From positions 1 to 13,637 of the forward strand of contig CALATC010000241.1 of assembly GCA_937891475.1 (NCBI GenBank): DNA of 13,637 nt. The letters run 5' to 3'. A model generated the notes under the pieces. That model was not told the origin of the DNA. It worked only from the letters and a program-made list of their open reading frames with translations, and did no database searches. The translations under genes and the position numbers were made by a program. Shown piece after piece: positions 7,601-12,409 of this stretch (positions are counted from its first letter, which is position 1; the number at the start of each line of letters is the position of its first letter). The DNA comes from an uncultured Granulicatella sp. (GTDB lineage Bacteria > Bacillota > Bacilli > Lactobacillales > Aerococcaceae).

Positions 7601-8488
7601 ATGGAAGAGCGGATTAAAGATGCAAGGCCAATGATGGATTTGATGGCAAAGAAAGTTTTTAGTAATACAGAAATAACAGCACAGTTCATACGAGATATTC
7701 TTGATTTGCCTGTACAAACAGTTACTATACTAGATGGTACACAAATACATGAACAACAATTTGAAGACTTTTTGACTTATATGACGAGTATTGATGTCTT
7801 AGCTGCTTTACAAGATGGAACTCAAGTCATTATCGAAATTCAAGTAGCATTTCAAATTGACTTTATCAAGCGTTTATGGTTATATCTATGTGAACAAGTC
7901 TCTAAGAATTTAGATGTGTATAAAAAAGATGGTATACAAACGCATAGATTAGCAGAAGAAATGCTTCCAGTGTATACAATTGCCATTACACAAAAAAGAT
8001 TTTTCGATGATGAAAGAATGATTCATTCGTTTAGTTTAAGAGATGATACTACGAGTGAAGAATTAAAAGTACAATTTAAAGGGATTGACGAAAAGAGAAA
8101 TCTTGTACGAATGGTATTTTTAGAATTGGAAAAATATCATAATACGGATTTACAACATTATCGTAAAGTTCGATGGATTGAGTTTTTTGGAAATAAACCT
8201 TATACACAAAATCCTGAGACAATACTGAAACAAGCAGATCAAATCATTAACCCAGTCGGATGGACAAAGGAGGAGAAAGCCATGTTAGATGAAAGAACAA
8301 GATACCTTCAAGCATATTATGGGCATTTGGCGACTGTAGAATATCAAAAGGAAGAAGCTTTAAGACAAGGATTACAGCAAGGTAGGATTGAAATTGTTGT
8401 AGATTTAATTAAAAATGGAATCCTATCGAAAGAAATAGGGGCAAAGCAACTAAATATTTCTGAAAAAGAATTAAATAGGTATTTATAA
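7601..8488 (+). CDS. Rpn-family PD-(D/E)XK nuclease/transposase
   Basis: A 295-residue protein of the Rpn / PD-(D/E)XK nuclease family transposase group (TIGR01784-like). The opening MDLMAKKVFSN, the block DFLTYMTSIDVLAALQDGTQVIIEIQ and the following YLCEQVSKNL are characteristic. Asp65, Glu79 and Gln81 fit the D-(E/Q)xQ nuclease core. A later block, KVRWIEFFGNKP, is also typical, and the C-terminal region from about 250 (EEALRQGLQQGRIEIVVDLIKNG) is a helical tail common in this family. E. coli relatives (RpnA-E) are DNA endonucleases that raise RecA-independent recombination, and some have phage-defence roles. It stands alone with its own AAAGGGTG ribosome binding site and terminator, with no terminal inverted repeats recognised. 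It appears full length and intact. Confidence 0.88.
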   Translation: MEERIKDARPMMDLMAKKVFSNTEITAQFIRDILDLPVQTVTILDGTQIHEQQFEDFLTYMTSIDVLAALQDGTQVIIEIQVAFQIDFIKRLWLYLCEQVSKNLDVYKKDGIQTHRLAEEMLPVYTIAITQKRFFDDERMIHSFSLRDDTTSEELKVQFKGIDEKRNLVRMVFLELEKYHNTDLQHYRKVRWIEFFGNKPYTQNPETILKQADQIINPVGWTKEEKAMLDERTRYLQAYYGHLATVEYQKEEALRQGLQQGRIEIVVDLIKNGILSKEIGAKQLNISEKELNRYL

Positions 8489-8497
8489 AGACGAGGG

Positions 8498-8529
8498 AGA
8501 CTTTTTGTTTTGGCAAGAAGTCTTTTTTT
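8498..8529 (+). terminator. Intrinsic terminator after the Rpn gene
   Basis: AGACTTTTTG (8498-8507) pairs with CAAGAAGTCT (8514-8523) around a 6-nt loop, with one wobble pair, and runs into T7 (8523-8529). It begins 10 nt after the stop. The AGACTT/AAGTCT base recalls the outer stem of the structured repeats. Confidence 0.85.
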
Positions 8530-8595
8530 GTTTCCATGCAGAAAAACTATGGAATATAATAGTTAAAAACTATACCAAATATTCATTTAAAGTTA

Positions 8596-8624
8596 TTGAC
8601 AATAACTTACGTATATATTATATT
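8596..8624 (+). promoter_or_regulatory. Promoter of the met T-box operon
   Basis: A perfect -35, TTGACA (8596-8601), is followed after 17 nt by TATATT (8619-8624). An overlapping TATTAT at 8621-8626 is an alternative. Transcription would start near 8631, just upstream of the T-box leader. Confidence 0.8.
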
Positions 8625-8639
8625 ATCTACAACAGATAA

Positions 8640-8893
8640 ATAACTGATGCAATGAACAGATAAGTAAATAAAAGCGAACGTAAAAAGAGAGTCCGGTTGG
8701 TGAAAAAGGATGCAGGAACTTTATTGAAAATGGTCTGGGAGCAACAGGAGTGATAAAGCTTCTGCGAATGGTGCCCGATACCGTACTAGAGTATAAATAT
8801 GTACTTATAGAGTAACAAGCTGTGAAGTTTGTTAAAAATAGAGTGGTAACGCGATCCTTCGCCTCTAGTCAAAAACTAAGGTGGAGTTTTTTT
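8640..8893 (+). ncRNA. T-box leader (tRNA-Met sensing) upstream of metQ-metN-metI
   Basis: A T-box riboswitch. The T-box core GAGTGGTAACGCG is at 8841-8853. Its TGGT (8844-8847) would pair with an ACCA 3' end, meaning a tRNA with discriminator A73, as in tRNA-Met. Stem I runs from about 8680 (GAGAGTCCGG), and its descending strand carries GAAAATGGTC, so ATG 8730-8732 is the likely methionine specifier. A stem III-like hairpin AACAA/TTGTT lies just upstream of the T-box. The terminator is CTTCGCCT-c-TAG paired with CTAAGGTGGAG (about 8857-8886), followed by T7 (8887-8893). Uncharged tRNA-Met should favour the antiterminator and switch on methionine import. Exact ends of the leader are approximate. 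Confidence 0.9.
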
Positions 8894-8932
8894 ATGGCTT
8901 AAATACTTGTAACATCAATTATCTGATTCGAC

Positions 8933-8959
8933 GATTGACGGAATGCGCGCCCGTTAATC
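8933..8959 (+). promoter_or_regulatory. Hairpin in the metQ leader downstream of the T-box terminator
   Basis: GATTGACGG (8933-8941) pairs with CCGTTAATC (8951-8959) with one G-U pair and a loop AATGCGCGC. It lies between the T-box terminator and the metQ ribosome binding site and lacks a T-run, so it is not a terminator. It may be an mRNA 5' stabiliser; the role is unknown. Confidence 0.5.
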
Positions 8960-8998
8960 ATCATTTATCAATTGTAAAAAGAAAAGGGGAATTTATTT

Positions 8999-9856
8999 AT
9001 GAACATTTCAAAATTAATTAAAACAGCAGCATTAGGATTAGTAGCTACAACATTAGTAGCATGTGGAAACGGAGCATCTCAATCAAAAGATACAGCAACA
9101 ACAGCAGCTCCAAAAGTAGAAGATAAAAAGATTACAGTAGTAGCTTCACCAGCACCACACGGTGAAATTTTAGAAGCAGCTAAATCAATTCTTAAAAAAG
9201 ATGGATATGATTTACAAATCAATATCGTAAATGACTATGTAACACCTAACCAAATCGTATTCGGAGGAGATGCAGATGCAAACTACTTCCAACATACACC
9301 TTACTTAGAAAAATTCAACAAAGAACATAATGAAGACTTAGTAAGCGTTGGGAATGTTCACATCGAACCAATGGCTATCTACTCTAAAAAATACAAATCT
9401 TTAGCAGATTTACCAGAAAATGCAACAGTATATGCTTCAACAAACCCAGCTGAAGTTGGACGTTTCTTAGCATTCTTCACTAAAGCAGGCTTAATTAAAT
9501 TAAAAGATGGCGTTAAACCAGTTGACGCTCAATTAAGCGATATCGTTGAAAACAAAAAGAACATTCAAATTAAAAATGAAATCGCTCCTGAATTATTAGT
9601 ATCAACATTTGAAGCTAATGAAGGTGATGCAGTAATCATCAACTCAAACTTCGCTATCGATGCAAAATTATCTCCTAAAAAAGATTCAATCGCTTTAGAA
9701 GATGAAAGCTCACCATATGCAAACTTAATTGCAGTTAAACCAAAAGATAAAGATTCAGACAAAGTTAAAGCTTTAATCAAAGCATTACAAAGTGATGAAA
9801 TCCGTAAATTTATTTCTGATAAATATTCAGATGGGTCTGTAATTCCTGCAAAATAA
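8999..9856 (+). CDS. metQ: MetQ, methionine-binding lipoprotein of ABC transporter
   Basis: A 285-residue substrate-binding protein of the NlpA/MetQ family. The signal peptide ends in lipobox LVAC with Cys22. After a short Ser/Thr/Ala linker the mature domain starts KKITVVASPAPHGEILE, the typical first strand of MetQ. Other family blocks are FGGDADANYFQHTPYLEKFN and NPAEVGRFLAFFTKAGLIKL. It captures L- or D-methionine outside the membrane and delivers it to MetI/MetN. The start has an AAAAGGGG ribosome binding site about 9 nt upstream. Regulation by the upstream T-box follows from position. A strong terminator follows, so metQ is probably made in excess over metN and metI. NlpA relatives can carry other ligands, but the Met T-box supports methionine. 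Confidence 0.95.
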   Translation: MNISKLIKTAALGLVATTLVACGNGASQSKDTATTAAPKVEDKKITVVASPAPHGEILEAAKSILKKDGYDLQINIVNDYVTPNQIVFGGDADANYFQHTPYLEKFNKEHNEDLVSVGNVHIEPMAIYSKKYKSLADLPENATVYASTNPAEVGRFLAFFTKAGLIKLKDGVKPVDAQLSDIVENKKNIQIKNEIAPELLVSTFEANEGDAVIINSNFAIDAKLSPKKDSIALEDESSPYANLIAVKPKDKDSDKVKALIKALQSDEIRKFISDKYSDGSVIPAK

Positions 9857-9867
9857 TGATAAAATAG

Positions 9868-9902
9868 AAGGTGTGGCATAAGCTATGTGCCACACCTTTT
9901 TT
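9868..9902 (+). terminator. Intercistronic terminator between metQ and metN
   Basis: AAGGTGTGGCA (9868-9878) pairs perfectly with TGCCACACCTT (9888-9898) around a 9-nt loop, followed by a T-run to 9902. Because metN starts only about 20 nt later without a visible promoter, it should act as a partial terminator that sets the MetQ : MetNI ratio. Confidence 0.88.
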
Positions 9903-9919
9903 AGAGTATAAGGAGAAGA

Positions 9920-10948
9920 ATGATGATTAAAATACAAGAAGTTTCTAAAATTTATCATGGCAAACAAGGTACGGTTGAAGCGGTAAAAGATGTTTCTTTA
10001 AATATTAACAAAGGCGAAATTTTTGGAATTATCGGCTTTTCAGGAGCTGGTAAAAGTACATTAATTCGTTTGTTAAATGGTCTTGAATCTGTTACAACGG
10101 GTCATATTTTTGTGAATGATAAAGATATTACAACATTAAAGAAAAAAGAATTATTACAAGAGCGTCGTAAAATTGCGATGATTTTCCAACATTTCAATTT
10201 ATTATGGTCACGTACAGTGGAAGAAAATATTGCTTTTTCATTAGAAATTGCTGGTGTGGCAAAAGATGTTCGTCAAAAGAAAGTAGCCGAACTAATTGAA
10301 ATTGTAGGATTAAAAGGAAGAGAAAAATCTTATCCATCTCAATTATCTGGTGGACAAAAACAAAGAGTGGGTATTGCACGTGCATTAGCCAATGATCCTG
10401 AAGTGTTATTATGTGATGAAGCAACAAGTGCATTAGATCCCAAAACAACAAAAGATATTTTGAACTTATTAGTAGAAATTAATAAACGTTTAGGATTAAC
10501 AATTGTATTAATTACACATGAAATGCATGTTGTTCGTCAAATTTGCCATCGTGTTGCTGTAATGGAACAAGGTAGAGTAGTTGAAACTGGGGAAGTATTA
10601 GATGTGTTCAAAAATCCTCAACAAACGATTACTAAACAGTTTGTTGGAGAAGAACGTTCTGAACAAGATTTACATGATGTTTTTGAACATTTATCAACTT
10701 CACTTCGTCCAGGTGTTGCTGTTCGTATTCAATATTTAGGGGATACAACTGCTGAAGGAATTTTATCAGAAGTGATTCGTAAACTAGATGTTTCAATTTC
10801 TATTTTACAAGCGCATGTTAATGTGACTCAAAAAGGTGTGCTTGGTAGTATGATTATTTTAATTGAAGAAGAATCTGCTAAAGCTGAAGAAGTGATTGAT
10901 TTCTTAAGAAAAGCAGAAATTATTGTGGAGGTACTAGAGAATGTTTAA
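9920..10948 (+). CDS. metN: MetN, methionine ABC transporter ATP-binding protein
   Basis: A 342-residue ATPase subunit. Walker A is GFSGAGKST (39-47), the Q-loop is in IFQHFNLL (Gln90), the signature is LSGGQKQRV (142-150), Walker B is LLCDEATSALD (163-173) and the switch His is in ITHEMHV. Residues about 265-342 form the C-terminal NIL domain, which in E. coli MetN binds methionine and inhibits transport when it is plentiful, so import has a second control besides the T-box. There are two adjacent ATGs (9920, 9923); AAGGAG at 9910-9915 is 4 nt from the first and 7 nt from the second, so the second may be used. It overlaps metI by 8 nt. Confidence 0.96.
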   Translation: MMIKIQEVSKIYHGKQGTVEAVKDVSLNINKGEIFGIIGFSGAGKSTLIRLLNGLESVTTGHIFVNDKDITTLKKKELLQERRKIAMIFQHFNLLWSRTVEENIAFSLEIAGVAKDVRQKKVAELIEIVGLKGREKSYPSQLSGGQKQRVGIARALANDPEVLLCDEATSALDPKTTKDILNLLVEINKRLGLTIVLITHEMHVVRQICHRVAVMEQGRVVETGEVLDVFKNPQQTITKQFVGEERSEQDLHDVFEHLSTSLRPGVAVRIQYLGDTTAEGILSEVIRKLDVSISILQAHVNVTQKGVLGSMIILIEEESAKAEEVIDFLRKAEIIVEVLENV

Positions 10949-11654
10949 TGTGTTTTTAGCTCAAACGAGTTTTTCAGAATTATTCCATGAGATGCTTAGT
11001 TTTAAAAATGTAGATTGGAATGAAGTGATTAAAGCGACAAATGAGACAGTTTATATGAGTTTTCTATCTACTTTCTATGTATTTATTATTGGTTTAGCGC
11101 TTGGTTTGTTTTTATATTTAACAAGTCCTGGTAGAAGTTTAGAAAATAAATGGGTGAATTTATTCCTTTCTGGAATTATTAATATTTTCCGTTCGGTTCC
11201 ATTTATTATTTTACTTGCTTTATTAATGCCTTTTACAAAAGCGTTGATGGGAACTATTTTAGGGCCTAAGGGTGCGATTCCAACTTTAGTGATTAGTGCG
11301 GCTCCTTTCTATGCTCGTTTAGTGTCTATTTCATTAAATGAGATTCCTTCTGGAGTTGTAGAAGCGGCTGAATCGATGGGGGCTACGACTCGTCAGATTA
11401 TTACGAAGGTGTTAATTCCTGAATCTCTTCCTGCGTTAGTATCTGGTATTACGGTAACAACGATTGCGTTAGTGGGTTCTACTGCTGTTGCAGGTGTTAT
11501 TGGTGCTGGGGGATTAGGGAACTTAGCATATATGATTGGTTTTACTCGTAATAAGCAGGATATTATTTTCGTGGCGACGGTTGCGATTTTAATTCTTGTG
11601 TTCTTGATTCAATTCGTCGGAGACTATGCGGTGAAGAGGATCGACAAACGTTAA
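10941..11654 (+). CDS. metI: MetI, methionine ABC transporter permease
   Basis: A 237-residue inner-membrane permease with about five hydrophobic segments (roughly 37-60, 72-103, 112-131, 165-192, 209-232). The cytoplasmic EAA loop, EAAESMGATTRQII (141-154) followed by LIPESLP, contacts MetN. Two MetI and two MetN make the transporter. The N-terminus has about 35 residues before the first membrane segment, slightly longer than the roughly 217-residue E. coli protein. The ATG at 10941 lies inside the end of metN (8-nt overlap), with GGAGG about 7 nt upstream, so translation is coupled. Codon use shifts to more G and T at third positions in the second half, as in smpB; I draw no conclusion from it. 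A structured repeat starts 12 nt after the stop. Confidence 0.96.
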   Translation: MFNVFLAQTSFSELFHEMLSFKNVDWNEVIKATNETVYMSFLSTFYVFIIGLALGLFLYLTSPGRSLENKWVNLFLSGIINIFRSVPFIILLALLMPFTKALMGTILGPKGAIPTLVISAAPFYARLVSISLNEIPSGVVEAAESMGATTRQIITKVLIPESLPALVSGITVTTIALVGSTAVAGVIGAGGLGNLAYMIGFTRNKQDIIFVATVAILILVFLIQFVGDYAVKRIDKR

Positions 11655-11666
11655 AAATTTTGAATT

Positions 11667-11802
11667 AGACTTTGCTATATAGTAGCGGCGGACGCCAGCA
11701 AACCTTCGGTTTCATGGCTAAAATTCGAGCCTTGGTCTCGAATTTTCCGGTAATATAATCTGACTCTGCAGATTATATTACTTGTGCTACTATGCAAAGT
11801 CT
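11667..11802 (+). repeat. Structured repeat element, copy B
   Basis: Same architecture as copy A with different bases. The outer stem is AGACTTTGC (11667-11675) with GCAAAGTCT (11794-11802), then TAGTAGC/GCTACTA (11680-11686 and 11786-11792). CGGA (11689-11692) can pair with TCCG (11746-11749). Hairpin 1 is GCCA/TGGC (11694-11697 and 11715-11718) with AAACC-TTC-GGTTT on top. Hairpin 2 is AAAATTCGAG/CTCGAATTTT (11720-11729 and 11737-11746). Hairpin 3 is GTAATATAATCTG/CAGATTATATTAC (11750-11762 and 11769-11781), a perfect 13 bp. The outer stem is followed by TTTTCTT, so it could terminate the met operon; no other terminator is seen after metI. Confidence 0.88.
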
Positions 11803-11843
11803 TTTCTTATGGACGGATATTTATTGGAGTACGTTTATGATAT
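11803..11843 (+). repeat. 41-nt conserved linker between copies B and C
   Basis: This linker matches the linker 11971-12011 after copy C at 35 of 41 positions, including TTTCTTATGGACG and GAGTACGTTTA. The conservation shows the repeated unit is element plus linker, not the hairpin element alone. Confidence 0.8.
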
Positions 11844-11970
11844 AGACTTTGCTTTATTGTAGCGGTGGACGGCAGCAAACAGCTTTGCTGTTTCATGCCT
11901 AAAAATTGAGCCTAATGTCTCAATTTTTCCTGTCCAATAAGCCAACATGGAATGCTACTATGCAAAGTCT
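11844..11970 (+). repeat. Structured repeat element, copy C
   Basis: The outer stem AGACTTTGC/GCAAAGTCT (11844-11852 and 11962-11970) encloses GTAGC/GCTAC (11859-11863 and 11954-11958). Hairpin 1 is GGCA/TGCC (11871-11874 and 11896-11899) with a longer AAACAGC-TTT-GCTGTTT top. Hairpin 2 is AAAAATTGAG/CTCAATTTTT (11901-11910 and 11919-11928). The third hairpin is reduced to TCCA/TGGA around 11933-11951, so this copy is shorter (127 nt). It starts 177 nt after copy B. Confidence 0.86.
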
Positions 11971-12033
11971 TTTCTTATGGACGTGTATTTATGAGAGTAC
12001 GTTTAAGAGATAGACTACCTTTTGTAGTAACGA
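11971..12033 (+). repeat. Second 41-nt linker and truncated fourth unit
   Basis: Bases 11971-12011 repeat the B-C linker. At 12012 the sequence restarts like an element (AGACTACCTTTTGTAG against AGACTTTGCTTTATTGTAG of copy C), then diverges after about 22 nt. The offset from copy C is 168 nt. Bases 12034-12079 hold only an A/T-rich ACAAAA-TC-TTTTGT palindrome near 12060 that I cannot assign. Confidence 0.6.
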
Positions 12034-12079
12034 TTGTACGTTTCCTTCTTAATGCTGTCACAAAATCTTTTGTCCGTAC

Positions 12080-12255
12080 AAAAAATGAAAATACAACCGA
12101 CTTTTCAAGTAGCAAGGGTAATAGAAACTGTCACAGCAGTTTCTATTACTGGGAAATTTGAGACTTTAGGCTCAAATTTTAGCCAAGAGATTCGCAAAGC
12201 GAAGCTACTGGCGTCCATTGCTACAGCCCCAAAAGTCGGTTGTATTTTATTTTTT
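12080..12255 (-). repeat. Structured repeat element, copy D, inverted
   Basis: Read on the minus strand this is the same fold. The outer arms AAAATACAACCGACTTTT (12088-12105) and AAAAGTCGGTTGTATTTT (12231-12248) are perfect over 18 bp. They extend another 7 bp with one bulged G to 12080 and 12255. Inside are GTAGCA/TGCTAC (12109-12114 and 12219-12224), a hairpin GTAATAGAAACTG/CAGTTTCTATTAC (12118-12130 and 12137-12149), a hairpin AAATTTGAG/CTCAAATTT (12154-12162 and 12171-12179) and the GCCA/TGGC hairpin (12182-12185 and 12209-12212) topped by AGATTCGC-AAA-GCGAAGCT. T-rich runs follow the outer stem on both strands, so it could terminate in both directions. It lies upstream of the scrA promoter. 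Confidence 0.85.
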
Positions 12256-12321
12256 ATATAAATGATGCAGATGAAAATAACCTTTTCATGAAATTTACAT
12301 AGTTTACATTGCTAGAAGTGG

Positions 12322-12350
12322 TTGACAAGTGCTTGGTTTTCCTTTATCTT
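12322..12350 (+). promoter_or_regulatory. scrA promoter
   Basis: TTGACA (12322-12327) and TATCTT (12345-12350) are spaced by 17 nt. The -10 matches 4 of 6 consensus bases. An inverted repeat ATGAAAA-TAACC-TTTTCAT (12271-12289) lies upstream and could be a regulator site, though it does not fit the cre consensus. Confidence 0.7.
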
Positions 12351-12358
12351 ATGTATGC

Positions 12359-12382
12359 GAACCGGTTCCACAATGTGGTTCC
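12359..12382 (+). promoter_or_regulatory. Operator-like palindromes at the scrA transcription start
   Basis: GAACCGGTTC (12359-12368) is a perfect palindrome with a central CG, the form bound by LacI/GalR-family repressors such as ScrR or MalR. It sits 8 nt after the -10, where repressor would block initiation. CCACA-A-TGTGG (12368-12378) directly follows, and GGTTCC recurs at a 13-nt offset (12364 and 12377). The repressor gene is not in the window. Confidence 0.55.
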
Positions 12383-12409
12383 CAATTGAAAAAGAAAGGA
12401 TAGTTCAAC

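Noticed and set aside
11667..12255. CRISPR array
   Set aside because: Units are about 170 nt with internal hairpins and variable stems; there are no short direct repeats with unique spacers and no cas genes.
11667..12255. Integron attC sites or retron msr/msd
   Set aside because: No GTTRRRY/RYYYAAC core sites, no integrase and no reverse transcriptase are in the window.
11952..12261. Small plus-strand reading frames in the metI-scrA gap
   Set aside because: They lie across the linker and the inverted structured repeat, have no ribosome binding site worth the name, and encode no recognisable protein.
12271..12289. Catabolite-responsive element (cre) upstream of scrA
   Set aside because: ATGAAAA-N5-TTTTCAT is symmetrical but too long and lacks the central CG of the cre consensus; it is kept only as an unassigned inverted repeat.
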